DNA of 14,740 bases from Rhodoferax sp. (GTDB lineage Bacteria > Pseudomonadota > Gammaproteobacteria > Burkholderiales > Burkholderiaceae): NCBI GenBank assembly GCA_020048295.1, contig JAIFMT010000172.1:1-14740 (forward strand), written 5' to 3'. The notes beneath the pieces are model-generated. The model made no database searches and was not told where the DNA came from. It saw only the letters and a program-made list of their open reading frames with translations. The translations under genes and the position numbers were made by a program. This document shows positions 1 to 13,200 of the stretch, one piece after another. Positions within the stretch are counted from its first letter, which is position 1. Each line of letters opens with the position of its first letter.

Positions 1-96
1 CGCCTTGAAGGCGCGCACGGGTGAGTTGACACCGCCCGGAATGACTTTGCGGGCGCGTTCGAACAAGGTGGTGTTGTGGTCAGTGTTGGGTAGCAT
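1..96 (-). CDS. hemL: Glutamate-1-semialdehyde 2,1-aminomutase, N-terminal fragment (runs off window)
   Basis: Only the first 32 codons are present; the gene continues beyond position 1. The minus-strand frame from the ATG at 94-96 gives a leader followed by LFERARKVIPGGVNSPVRAF, the recognisable N-terminal signature of HemL. This PLP-dependent enzyme converts glutamate-1-semialdehyde to 5-aminolevulinate in the C5 route to tetrapyrroles and acts in the cytosol. The catalytic lysine lies outside the window. Its start overlaps the last 17 nt of the upstream thiD on the same strand, so the two are probably co-transcribed and possibly translationally coupled. The identification is confident despite the short length because the motif is very characteristic. 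Confidence 0.9.
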   Translation of the reverse strand, partial: MLPNTDHNTTLFERARKVIPGGVNSPVRAFKA

Positions 97-1018
97 GGGG
101 ATGGAGATCATTGAATGGATGTCCGGGCGAAGCCGGGTCTGAAGAAGCCGGCGCTGATGCTGCGCCGTCGGGCATGTCAGGTGACTGCGCCCAAAATAGC
201 CGATCGGGCAGGCGATGGCCCATGCCAGGGCGAAAACCCTCGCTCAGGCTGCCCTCAAGGTAGCTCAAGGCTTCGGTGAACGCGTCAACCAGTTCGTAGC
301 CGTTGGCCAACAACGCGGCAAAGGTCGCCGACAAGGTGTCGCCGCTGCCGATGAACTGGCCCTCCAGCCGGTCAAAACGGGCACTGGCGAGCAGGCTTTG
401 CGGCGAGGCCAGCACATTTTCCAGGCCACGCTCGCCCAGGTCGATGCCGGTGACCAGGGTGTAGCTGGCACCAAACTCCCCGGCGGCAATCGCCAGGTCG
501 CGCGCACCGGGTGGGCGGTCGTTGTGCCACAGCGGTAGCAGCCAGCGTTTGAGCGTGCTGTAGTTGCCAATTAACACGGCAGTCTGCGGCAGGATCAAAT
601 CGACAAAGGCTTCGTGATAGGCCTCAATTTCGTCGTTGCTCCACCACGACAGGTCGGGCATGAAGGCAATCAACGGCGTGTCGGGGTAGTCGGCCGAGAT
701 GCCAGCCACCACTCCCAGGTTATCCGGCGTGCCGGCAAAACCAAGTTTGATGGCCTGCACCTCGATGTCTTCCAGCACGGCGCGGGCCTGCTCGGCCACC
801 GCCTCGTCGCCCAGTGGGAAAAAATCAAAAATATGCGCGGTGTCGCGTGCATAAGCGCCGGTCATCACGCTCAGCGCGTGCGCACCGACGCAAGCTGTCG
901 CCATGGAGTCTGCCGCCAGGCCGCCCGCGCCGCTGGGGTCGCTGGCATTGAAGGCGAGCAAACAAGCCGTCGGCTCGGGTTGCGGCAGGTCGCCGGGGTT
1001 CACGGAGTCTGATGGCAT
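80..1018 (-). CDS. thiD: Hydroxymethylpyrimidine/phosphomethylpyrimidine kinase (ThiD)
   Basis: A ribokinase-fold cytosolic kinase of thiamine synthesis that phosphorylates HMP and HMP-P to HMP-PP. From the ATG at 1018 (312 aa) the substrate-binding motif NASDPSGAGG lies at residues 24-33. The anion-hole and catalytic motif GSGDTLSA lies near 224-231, with Asp227 the expected catalytic base. Internal sequence such as NDEIEAYHEAF and the ending GFRPGMGH...PDRLFWAQ match the divergent betaproteobacterial ThiD type rather than E. coli ThiD. About 34 Pro/Ala/Ser-rich residues follow FWAQ and look dispensable. An in-frame TTG at 1045 would add nine residues; neither start has a clear Shine-Dalgarno, and I prefer the ATG. 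It is divergent from the rubredoxin and overlaps hemL by 17 nt. Confidence 0.9.
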   Translation of the reverse strand: MPSDSVNPGDLPQPEPTACLLAFNASDPSGAGGLAADSMATACVGAHALSVMTGAYARDTAHIFDFFPLGDEAVAEQARAVLEDIEVQAIKLGFAGTPDNLGVVAGISADYPDTPLIAFMPDLSWWSNDEIEAYHEAFVDLILPQTAVLIGNYSTLKRWLLPLWHNDRPPGARDLAIAAGEFGASYTLVTGIDLGERGLENVLASPQSLLASARFDRLEGQFIGSGDTLSATFAALLANGYELVDAFTEALSYLEGSLSEGFRPGMGHRLPDRLFWAQSPDMPDGAASAPASSDPASPGHPFNDLHPHATQH

Positions 1019-1128
1019 GGGAGGGCCGAAATTTTCTTCAGGCAAAATAGGACGATGTTGGCTGCTGGCTGTATGGAGTGTTGTCGGCAGCGTTTTTTAT
1101 ATTCTATTTGAAGGTCCGTTTCGCAGTG

Positions 1129-1299
1129 ATGCCATTGAAAACCTGGATGTGCCTGATTTGTGGCTGGATTTATGACGAATCCGCCGGTAGCCCGGAGCAT
1201 GGCTTGCCGCCTGGCACCCGCTGGCAGGATGTTCCGCTGAACTGGACCTGCCCCGAGTGTGCGGCGCGCAAAGACGATTTTGAAATGGTGCAAATTTGA
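1129..1299 (+). CDS. Rubredoxin
   Basis: A 56-residue cytosolic electron carrier binding one iron through four cysteines. Two knuckles are visible: CLICG (Cys8, Cys11) and CPEC (Cys41, Cys44), with the usual Tyr15/Asp16 and a conserved C-terminal KDDFEMVQI. Length is normal for the family. The frame stays open upstream to an ATG at 1078, but homologues begin a few residues before the first cysteine motif, so I chose the ATG at 1129; an AAGG lies about 14 nt upstream, which is rather far. A TATATTCT stretch at 1098-1105 could be a -10 element, but no good -35 is seen. The redox partner is unknown. A rubredoxin just upstream of pilG is a recurring arrangement in Burkholderiales, though a functional tie to pili is not established. 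Confidence 0.93.
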   Translation: MPLKTWMCLICGWIYDESAGSPEHGLPPGTRWQDVPLNWTCPECAARKDDFEMVQI

Positions 1300-1306
1300 T
1301 ATGTGG

Positions 1307-1337
1307 TGTTTTTTGGGCACATATTGCATGTTTTTTG
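1307..1337 (+). repeat. Two 9-bp direct repeats TGTTTTTTG upstream of pilG
   Basis: TGTTTTTTG occurs at 1307-1315 and again at 1329-1337, exactly 22 bp apart, about two helical turns. They sit in the 123-bp gap between the rubredoxin stop and pilG, the likely promoter region of the pil-chp operon. This could be a regulator binding site or a bent AT tract. It could also be chance, since T-runs are common. No convincing sigma-70 or sigma-54 promoter could be placed. Confidence 0.25.
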
Positions 1338-1408
1338 CTTTGAAAACAGTTAATCTGTCGGTGGTGTCGGATATCGTCCGGCAAACGTCTGGCTGTTGAA
1401 GTCCACAC

Positions 1409-1415
1409 AGGAGGA
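1409..1415 (+). promoter_or_regulatory. Strong Shine-Dalgarno that fixes the pilG start
   Basis: AGGAGGA at 1409-1415 lies 7 nt before the GTG at 1423. This near-consensus ribosome site favours GTG 1423 over the upstream in-frame TTG at 1396, which would place the Shine-Dalgarno inside the coding sequence. Confidence 0.8.
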
Positions 1416-1422
1416 ATCGCTG

Positions 1423-1821
1423 GTGAATACGACCCCATCGCATCTGAAAATTCTCGTGATTGATGACAGCAATACCATCCGTCGCAGTGCCGAGATTTTT
1501 CTCAAAGCCGGACAGCACGACGTGATGCTGGCCGAAGATGGTTTTGATGCGCTCGCGAAGGTCAGTGACTACCGTCCTGACCTGATTTTTTGCGACATCC
1601 TGATGCCCCGGCTTGATGGTTACCAGACCTGCGCCATCATCAAGCGCAACGCCAAATTTTCCAACGTGCCCATCGTCATGCTGTCATCCAAAGACGGTGT
1701 ATTTGACAAGGCGCGTGGGCGCATGGTGGGCGCCGAAGATTATTTGACCAAACCGTTTACCAAAGACCAGTTGCTCAAGGCTGTTGAGCAGTATGGTGTG
1801 TCTTCTGAGGGAGTGGTGTAG
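1423..1821 (+). CDS. pilG: Type IV pilus response regulator PilG
   Basis: A 132-residue stand-alone CheY-like receiver. The acidic pair Asp14-Asp15 (VIDDS), phospho-acceptor Asp58 (FCDILMPRLDG), Ser88/Ser89 (MLSSKDG) and Lys110 (LTKPF) are all in place, so it should be phosphorylated by ChpA. There is no output domain. In the Pil-Chp system PilG promotes pilus extension, and in Pseudomonas it acts through partners such as FimV/FimL and adenylate cyclase; whether that holds here is inference. The GTG start is chosen for its strong Shine-Dalgarno. The stop codon shares one base with the pilH start (TAGTG), implying translational coupling. PilG rather than PilH is assigned from gene order and the sequence around KDGVFDKARGRMVGAEDYLTKPF. 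Confidence 0.93.
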   Translation: MNTTPSHLKILVIDDSNTIRRSAEIFLKAGQHDVMLAEDGFDALAKVSDYRPDLIFCDILMPRLDGYQTCAIIKRNAKFSNVPIVMLSSKDGVFDKARGRMVGAEDYLTKPFTKDQLLKAVEQYGVSSEGVV

Positions 1822-2186
1822 TGGCAATTCACAATGTGCTGGTCGTCGATGACTCGAAAACCGAGTTGTTGTATCTGTCGGACGTGCTGAAAAAAAACGG
1901 CATGTCCGTCAGCACGGCCGAGGGCGCGGACGAAGCGTTCAAGCGGCTAACCGAGACCAAACCCGATTTGATTTTGATGGATGTGGTGATGCCTGGGCAA
2001 AACGGCTACCAGTTGACGCGCGCCATCCATCGCACGCCGGCGTATGCCGACATCCCCATCATCATGTGCACGAGTAAAAATCAGGAAACCGATCGCGTCT
2101 GGGGCTTGCGCCAGGGTGCCAAGGACTACATCACCAAGCCGGTCAATCCGGCTGAGTTGATTGAAAAAATCAAGGCGCTGGGCTAG
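1821..2186 (+). CDS. pilH: Type IV pilus response regulator PilH
   Basis: A 121-residue single-domain receiver with Asp10-Asp11 (VVDDS), phospho-acceptor Asp54 (LMDVVMPGQNGY), Thr84 (CTSKNQETDRVWG) and Lys106 (ITKPV). The signature SKNQETDRVWGLRQGA is typical of PilH. In studied systems PilH opposes PilG, acting as a phosphate sink or favouring retraction. It starts with GTG, overlapping the pilG stop by one base. A purine-rich GAGGGAG at 1807-1813, inside the end of pilG, is a well-spaced ribosome site. The next gene, pilI, begins 15 nt after the stop. Confidence 0.95.
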   Translation: MAIHNVLVVDDSKTELLYLSDVLKKNGMSVSTAEGADEAFKRLTETKPDLILMDVVMPGQNGYQLTRAIHRTPAYADIPIIMCTSKNQETDRVWGLRQGAKDYITKPVNPAELIEKIKALG

Positions 2187-2201
2187 CCTGGTGATGTACC
2201 G

Positions 2202-2726
2202 ATGAGCAACAGAGAAGCACTCAGGGATTTGCAAAACCGTCTGGCAGAGCGGCTGCAGACGGCGCGCACCGAGCAAACCTCTGCCGCCTGGTTGGGCATT
2301 CTGGCGGGTGCAGGGCATTACTTGCTGCCGTTGACGCAGGCGGGCGAAATTTTTGCCATGGCCAGCGTGACTCATGTGCCCTATGCGGCGCCATGGTTTG
2401 CCGGGGTTGTGAATTTGCGGGGCGGTTTGTATGGCGTGGTTGATCTGGCTGGTTTTTTGGGAATCGGGGTGGTGCGCAGCGAGCAGTCTTGGGCCGATGT
2501 GCAACTGATCACGTTCAATGTCGAACTTGAAATCAACACTGCCTTGATGGTGGACGGCCTGGCAGGCTTGCGTCGTGCTGAGGCCTTTGTGGACACTGTG
2601 CCTGCTGCAGTCGGCTCAGCGGCTTGGCTAGGCCCTAGACGCGTGGATGCGCAAGGGGTGAGCTGGCAGGAACTGGATTTGCGGGCACTGTCACAGACCG
2701 CCGAATTTTTGAACATTGGCAACTGA
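2202..2726 (+). CDS. pilI: CheW-like adaptor PilI
   Basis: A 174-residue CheW-domain protein that should couple the PilJ receptor to the ChpA kinase at the membrane-associated array. The hallmark segment WFAGVVNLRGGLYGVVDLAGFLG lies at about residues 65-87, including the Asn-Leu-Arg-Gly turn conserved in CheW. The first 30 residues form a charged, probably helical extension. There is no signal peptide or membrane segment. The ATG at 2202 has only a weak ribosome site, consistent with coupling to pilH 15 nt upstream. The gene is followed by pilJ after 21 nt. Function follows from family and position. Confidence 0.92.
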   Translation: MSNREALRDLQNRLAERLQTARTEQTSAAWLGILAGAGHYLLPLTQAGEIFAMASVTHVPYAAPWFAGVVNLRGGLYGVVDLAGFLGIGVVRSEQSWADVQLITFNVELEINTALMVDGLAGLRRAEAFVDTVPAAVGSAAWLGPRRVDAQGVSWQELDLRALSQTAEFLNIGN

Positions 2727-2747
2727 CTATCTGATTGGGGTGACCTT

Positions 2748-5006
2748 ATGGCGTTTTTTGACCCACTGCTGCGAATTTTCCGCAAAGAAGCGCCCAGTGC
2801 CGAGCCCGACTCCCGGTTGAGCATGAGTCTGCCCGATGTTTCTGTTTATCAGTCTGATGCGGAAATCAAATCCGGTCTGACGCAATACGGGCCGCCCGAT
2901 GTTTTGCAGCCGCACGCCACTGCGAGCAAGCTGTCGAGCCAACTGGTTGCGGTGCCGCTTTTGGGGCAGAAGACAGTGGCGCAACATCAGCGGGTTTTGG
3001 TGATATTGCTGATTGCTGCCGTGGTGGTGCTGGCTGTGGCGACGCTGCTGGGCTTGAATCAAAGTGGGCAGGCCAACCGACAGTTGACAGCCACAGGAGA
3101 CGCGCTGATGCAGTCGCAGCGGCTGGCCAAAGCGGTGACCCAGGCACTGGTCGGTGATGAAAAGGCCTTTGCCGACGTGTCGCAAAGCGCACAGGTGCTG
3201 GCCAAGGTGGTGCATGGCTTGATGGAGGGTGACTCCGACATGGGGCTGGTGGCTGTGAGTGGGGACGACAAGCTGATTCTTGACCAGGCCGAGCCCATGG
3301 CAGACCGGGCAGAAAAAAATGCCGCGACGGTGCTGGCGCAAAGAAAAGCGCTGACCCAAGCGGTTGCAGCATTGCAGGCTTTGCAAAAGCAATCGTCAGG
3401 TCAGTTGAATTTGGCCGAGGCGGTGCTGGCGATGAAGCTGGAGCGCGGTGCACCGGCTGCAGAGGTTACTGCGGCCAGTGCGGTTGGCATGTTGACGCAG
3501 CGCATCGGCAAATCGGCCGCCGGGTTTTTAAGTCTCGACGGAGTCAGTCCGCAGGCCATCGACTCGCTGGGTCAGGACCTGGAGACCTACAAGCAGTTGG
3601 TGAGTGGCTTGCTCGATGGCAAACCTGCCTTGGGTCTGGCGGCAGCCGGCGATGCAGCGTTACGCGAAAAGCTGCAAAATTTGCTGAAGGCGTACAGTGA
3701 AACGGCTGGTCCGGTGGGTGCGGTTCTGGGCAATTTGCCGGGTTTGCTGGCCGCGCGCAAGGCACAGGTTGCCATACTCGCCGACAGCGAGAATTTGCGT
3801 GGCAAGCTGACCGAGCTGCAGGGCGCGCTGGCGCAACAGACATCGATTGGCGGCTTGGTGTTGGCCATCATCGCGGTTGCCGCGCTGCTGGCCTTGCTCA
3901 GTGCTGCGGCCTTGTCGTATGTGCAATTGCTTGATAGCCGGCAGCGTCAAGTCGATGCCGAGGCACTCAAGCTGGAAGCGCAAGCGCAGGAGCAAGAAGC
4001 CAAGCGCGTCAACGATGCCAACCAGGCTGCCATTTTGCGCTTGATGAACGAACTACAACTGGTTGCCGAAGGCGACCTGACCCAGCAGGCCACAGTGACC
4101 GAAGACATCACCGGTGCCATTGCGGACTCGGTCAATTACACCGTGGAAGAATTGCGCTTGCTGGTGGGCAACGTGCAAAACACCGCTGCCAAGGTGGCGC
4201 AGACCACGGCTGACGTGGATGTCACTTCCACCGAACTGTTGGCGGCCTCCAACGAACAACTGCACGAAATCAAGGAAACCGGCCGTGCGGTGGTGGACAT
4301 GGCCAGCCGTATCAACCAGGTTTCGACCGAGGCGCAGGAGTCGGCCGATGTGGCGCGGCAATCATTGGAGGCGGCGGAAACAGGTCTGCAAGCGGTGCAG
4401 AACGCCATTGGCGGCATGAACACCATCCGCGACCAGATTCAGGACACCTCCAAGCGCATCAAGCGCTTGGGTGAGTCGTCGCAGGAAATCGGTGAAATCA
4501 CCGAGCTGATCTCTGACATTACCGAACAGACCAATGTGCTGGCGCTCAATGCTGCCATCCAGGCCGCCTCTGCCGGCGATGCCGGGCGTGGTTTCTCGGT
4601 GGTGGCCGAAGAGGTGCAGCGGCTGGCCGAACGTTCTGCCGATGCGGCACGCCAGATTGCGGCGCTGGTGAAGGCGATCCAGACCGATACCCAGGATGCG
4701 ATTGGGGCCATGGAACGCTCCACCCACGGTGTGGTGGAAGGCGCCAAGCTCTCCGACAACGCCGGCACGGCGTTGAGTCAGATCGACCAGGTGTCGCGTC
4801 GCCTGGCCGAACTGATTGAACACATTTCCGCATCAACCTCGCAAGAGGCCAATCTGGCCAATGAACTGGCGGGCAATATCCAGCACATTTTCGCGGTCAC
4901 AGAACAAACCGGTGAAGGCACGCGATCCACCGCCACGCAAGTGCGCGAACTCTCCAAAATGGCCGATGAGTTGCGCGAATCTGTGGCGCGCTTTCGCATT
5001 GCCTGA
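2748..5006 (+). CDS. pilJ: Type IV pilus chemoreceptor PilJ
   Basis: A 752-residue methyl-accepting-type receptor. After about 80 cytoplasmic residues, TM1 lies at about 83-103 (VLVILLIAAVVVLAVATLLGL). A periplasmic helical region rich in Ala/Gln/Leu runs to about 365, and TM2 lies at about 366-391. A HAMP-like segment follows at about 395-470, then a coiled-coil signalling domain at about 480-750. The hairpin tip near 583-625 (EITELISDITEQTNVLALNAA, then SAGDAGRGFSVVAEEV) is the kinase- and CheW-contacting zone and has the PilJ-type form of the motif. The protein ends without a CheR-docking pentapeptide. GGGGTG at 2737-2742 is a plausible ribosome site. In Pseudomonas PilJ senses pilin or surface contact. 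The long N-terminal cytoplasmic stretch before TM1 should make the periplasmic loop sit between TM1 and TM2. Confidence 0.95.
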   Translation: MAFFDPLLRIFRKEAPSAEPDSRLSMSLPDVSVYQSDAEIKSGLTQYGPPDVLQPHATASKLSSQLVAVPLLGQKTVAQHQRVLVILLIAAVVVLAVATLLGLNQSGQANRQLTATGDALMQSQRLAKAVTQALVGDEKAFADVSQSAQVLAKVVHGLMEGDSDMGLVAVSGDDKLILDQAEPMADRAEKNAATVLAQRKALTQAVAALQALQKQSSGQLNLAEAVLAMKLERGAPAAEVTAASAVGMLTQRIGKSAAGFLSLDGVSPQAIDSLGQDLETYKQLVSGLLDGKPALGLAAAGDAALREKLQNLLKAYSETAGPVGAVLGNLPGLLAARKAQVAILADSENLRGKLTELQGALAQQTSIGGLVLAIIAVAALLALLSAAALSYVQLLDSRQRQVDAEALKLEAQAQEQEAKRVNDANQAAILRLMNELQLVAEGDLTQQATVTEDITGAIADSVNYTVEELRLLVGNVQNTAAKVAQTTADVDVTSTELLAASNEQLHEIKETGRAVVDMASRINQVSTEAQESADVARQSLEAAETGLQAVQNAIGGMNTIRDQIQDTSKRIKRLGESSQEIGEITELISDITEQTNVLALNAAIQAASAGDAGRGFSVVAEEVQRLAERSADAARQIAALVKAIQTDTQDAIGAMERSTHGVVEGAKLSDNAGTALSQIDQVSRRLAELIEHISASTSQEANLANELAGNIQHIFAVTEQTGEGTRSTATQVRELSKMADELRESVARFRIA

Positions 5007-5044
5007 CCTGGCCCGGTTCTATTTATTTTTTGACGGACAAACTC

Positions 5045-11290
<6,246 letters not shown>

Positions 11291-11297
11291 AAGTGAC

Positions 11298-12040
11298 ATG
11301 CAGGCCACCTGGACCATCACTTCGCAAGTTCTGACCGACCGCCTGGCCGCACTGGCTCAGGCGCTTGCTGCGCGCAACGATGCACTGGCGCTGCTGGCGC
11401 TGGGTTCGGTCGGCCGTGAAACCGCCCGCCTGGATGCCTGGTCAGACCTGGACTTTTTTGTGCTGGTGGCCGACGGTGCCAAGACCCGCTACCTGACCCA
11501 ACTGGATTGGCTGGCAGACGCGTACCCGCTGGCCTGGCACTTTCAAAACACCGCTGATGGCCACAAGGCACTGATGGCTGACGGTGTGTTCTGCGAGTTT
11601 GCCGTGTTTGAGACCCATGAACTCAGCCACATCCCTTATGCGCCAGGGCGCTTTGTCTGGCGTCGGCATGGCGTCGAGGAGTCTCTGGCCAGCCCCCGGC
11701 AAAACCTTCCAGCAAAGCATGATGCCTCGTGGTTATTGGGCGAAGCGCTATCAAACCTGATGGTCGGGCTGCAGCGGCACGCACGCGGCGAGCGGCTGGC
11801 GGCGCGATGCCTGACGAGGCGGGCGCGTTCCGCGACCCATTCAATGTGGAGCGACGAATCGAAGCGCGCAGTGCTTTGGCGGCATCGGCCTTGCCTGTGT
11901 GGGCCGGAGGGTATGAACACACCGTTCCCGCTGCTTTGAGCCTGCTGGCCACGCTGCAAGCCCATGCCAACGTGCCAACCGCAGTGGCAGAACACATCGC
12001 CAGGCTGGCCTGCGCCAGCAGCGCCGAAGCCATGCGCTGA
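11298..12040 (+). pseudogene. Nucleotidyltransferase-fold gene broken by an internal deletion/frameshift
   Basis: From the ATG at 11298, 7 nt after the chpA stop, the protein begins like a Pol-beta-superfamily nucleotidyltransferase of the aminoglycoside-adenylyltransferase type. It has GSVGR at residues 36-40 and SDLD at 49-52, with Asp50 and Asp52 as metal ligands. It stays sensible through EALSNLMVGLQRHARGERLAA (to about 11805). Beyond that the same frame is unlike protein (RCLTRRARSATHSMWS) until a stop at 11937-11939. The expected C-terminal part (FRDPFNVERRIEARSALAAS, then a helical tail) is in a different frame from about 11807 to the TGA at 12038-12040. The join leaves about ten codons where, from memory of the family, I expect 25-35. 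An internal deletion with a net frame change is therefore likely. The substrate is unknown. A sequencing error alone would fix the frame but not the short junction. Confidence 0.7.
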
Positions 12041-12056
12041 TCAATCAGCGCCTTTG
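12034..12056 (+). terminator. Hairpin at the end of the nucleotidyltransferase pseudogene
   Basis: GCGCTGA (12034-12040) pairs perfectly with TCAGCGC (12045-12051) around the loop TCAA. The stem includes the TGA stop of the C-terminal frame and is followed by CTTTGG, a short and weak U-tract. It is the first strong hairpin after pilG-chpA and may end that transcription unit. Confidence 0.5.
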
Positions 12057-12392
12057 GCCTGAGCAGAGCAGAACAATGGCTGGGTTGCAGGCTCATTCAT
12101 CAGCGCTGTCGATATCGCTGTGGTGGATCCCGAGGCGTTACCTGCCAAGCTGGCCACCGTCTTGAACCGGATTGCGGTGATTTGTACAAAAATTCTGCCT
12201 AGACCATACAGCGTAAGGGTGAGATGCTATTGATTTTGTATTTTTCATTGGCCTGCAGCCACTGCGATTGGTCGAGCCTGCCATTTGTGGCGTGGCTGGA
12301 CTTCCATTCACATCAGGCAAGGGTTCGGTCCCTTCGTCCCAGCAGAGCATTGTCGTAAGCGACTCATTCATTTGTCGTTTTCGAGAATGTTT

Positions 12393-12474
12393 TGCCATGG
12401 TGGCGTAATGGCAGCCGTGCTGGTCATAGAAACCAGTGCCTTCGGGCTTGTCAGTTCAAGTCCGATAGGGGCAA
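12393..12474 (+). tRNA. Degenerate or non-canonical tRNA-Leu(UAG)-like element
   Basis: The sequence follows the tRNA-Leu layout. GGTGGCGTAATGG resembles the Leu D-arm, with GGC 12402-12404 pairing with GCC 12414-12416. The anticodon stem CTGGT (12420-12424) pairs perfectly with ACCAG (12432-12436) around the seven-base loop CATAGAA, giving anticodon TAG at 12427-12429. A long variable arm GCC-TTCG-GGC spans 12438-12447. The T-loop TTCAAGT is at 12455-12461 with four of five stem pairs. The discriminator A12474 suits leucine. Defects: A instead of U at position 33, an A-C mismatch in the T-stem, two mismatches plus a wobble in the acceptor stem, and no encoded CCA. This is probably a decayed or mobile-element tRNA rather than a housekeeping gene. 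Confidence 0.45.
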
Positions 12475-12503
12475 CAATTTTTCACATGCACAGGCATGGC
12501 GCA

Positions 12504-12524
12504 ACCTATACCGATACTATAGGT
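12504..12524. repeat. 7-bp inverted repeat downstream of the tRNA-like element
   Basis: ACCTATA (12504-12510) and TATAGGT (12518-12524) are perfect inverted copies around a 7-nt spacer CCGATAC. With one bulged G the pairing extends to CAA/TTG outside. No U-tract follows, so it is not an obvious terminator; it may be an operator or a remnant structure. Confidence 0.5.
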
Positions 12525-12677
12525 GTTGTCGTCAGGGCGCATCAGAGGTGAAGAAGCGCGATTCACGCCACTTTTGCAGACACCAACCCTGGCCTCCAGC
12601 ATTCATGCCGGGCAGGGATTTTTGTCAGAAAATATGCAGAGCTTGACTTGAAACCTGACCACCAGAGCCAACCCTCC

Positions 12678-13157
12678 ATGAACTACAGCGTACTTTTTGT
12701 CTGCATGGGCAATATCTGCAGAAGCCCCACCGCTGACGGTGTATTTCGCCAGAAGCTTGTGACGTGTGGGTTGCATCACACCGTGCGGGTGGACTCGGCC
12801 GGCACGCATGACTACCATCCTGGCTGTCCGCCCGACCCGCGTTCGCAAGAGCATGCTGCGCGACGTGGCTATGACTTGTCAAGCCTGCGGGCGCGACAAA
12901 TCCAGCCGGCCGACTTTGCTGCGTTTGACCTGATTCTGGCGATGGATCACGACAACCTGGCACTGCTACAGCAGGCGTGCCCGCCACAGCATCAGCACAA
13001 ACTGCGCCGCTTGACCGAGTTTTGTCAGCATCTCAGCAGCCCGATCGTACCGGACCCGTATTTCGGTGGCGCGAACGGCTTTGAGGAAGTGCTGGACCTG
13101 GTGGAAGATGCCAGCGATGGCCTGCTGGCGCATGTACAGCGCTGCGTGACGGGTTAG
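12678..13157 (+). CDS. Low-molecular-weight protein-tyrosine phosphatase
   Basis: A 159-residue cytosolic phosphatase of the LMW-PTP/arsenate-reductase fold. The P-loop VCMGNICRSP holds nucleophile Cys9 and Arg15 (C-x5-R) with Ser16. The second conserved stretch VDSAGTHDYHPGCPPDPRS and the general-acid loop VPDPYFGG (Asp126) are intact, so the enzyme should hydrolyse phosphotyrosine. In other bacteria such enzymes often act on tyrosine kinases of polysaccharide export, but no such kinase is in the window. The ATG at 12678 starts directly before the hydrophobic strand leading to the P-loop; a TTG at 12648 is open in frame but unneeded. It stands alone between the gene-poor stretch and a terminator hairpin, convergent with the terB-like gene. 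Confidence 0.95.
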   Translation: MNYSVLFVCMGNICRSPTADGVFRQKLVTCGLHHTVRVDSAGTHDYHPGCPPDPRSQEHAARRGYDLSSLRARQIQPADFAAFDLILAMDHDNLALLQQACPPQHQHKLRRLTEFCQHLSSPIVPDPYFGGANGFEEVLDLVEDASDGLLAHVQRCVTG

Positions 13158-13171
13158 CGCACGCGCGTCGC

Positions 13172-13200
13172 CTTGGCATCCACGATGCCAGGACTTGTTT
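13172..13200 (+). terminator. Intrinsic terminator of the phosphatase gene, between convergent genes
   Basis: TGGCATC (13174-13180) pairs with GATGCCA (13184-13190) around loop CAC, and a T-G and a C-G pair extend the stem outward (13172-13192). On the plus strand it is followed by ACTTGTTT, a modest U-tract, so it best serves the phosphatase. It lies just beyond the stop of the convergent terB-like gene and might also block read-through from that side, although no U-tract follows on the minus strand. Confidence 0.7.

Larger units (their letters stand above)
12041..12677. other. 637-bp stretch without a convincing protein gene
   Basis: Several short open frames cross this stretch on both strands, but none has a ribosome site or a recognisable product. 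By eye the middle part (about 12180-12520) is more AT-rich than the flanking genes. It contains a tRNA-Leu-like element at 12393-12474 and an inverted repeat at 12504-12524. An orphan frame at 12063-12233, without a start codon, reads AEQNNGWVAGSFISAVDIAV and continues in a protein-like way for about 20 more residues; I cannot assign it. The mix suggests the remains of an insertion or deletion event. No insertion sequence, terminal repeats or target-site duplications were found. Confidence 0.6.

Noticed and set aside
1396..1422. TTG at 1396 as the pilG start
   Set aside because: It would place the near-consensus AGGAGG inside the coding sequence and add nine residues not expected in PilG.
1000..1518. 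172-residue minus-strand open frame across the rubredoxin and the pilG promoter region
   Set aside because: It overlaps a clear rubredoxin and the start of pilG, and its translation has no family features.
12319..12334. AAGGG-TTCGGT-CCCTT hairpin followed by CGTCCCAGCA, resembling the 3' end of a second tRNA
   Set aside because: The loop is six bases without the conserved A58, and no matching 5' acceptor strand (TGGGACG or CTGGGAC) is present upstream at tRNA distance.
12138..12398. 86-residue minus-strand open frame
   Set aside because: The composition looks random, with no motif and no Shine-Dalgarno, in a region that otherwise seems decayed.
12285..12551. 88-residue plus-strand open frame
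   Set aside because: It has no ribosome site or recognisable domain, and it runs straight through the tRNA-like element.
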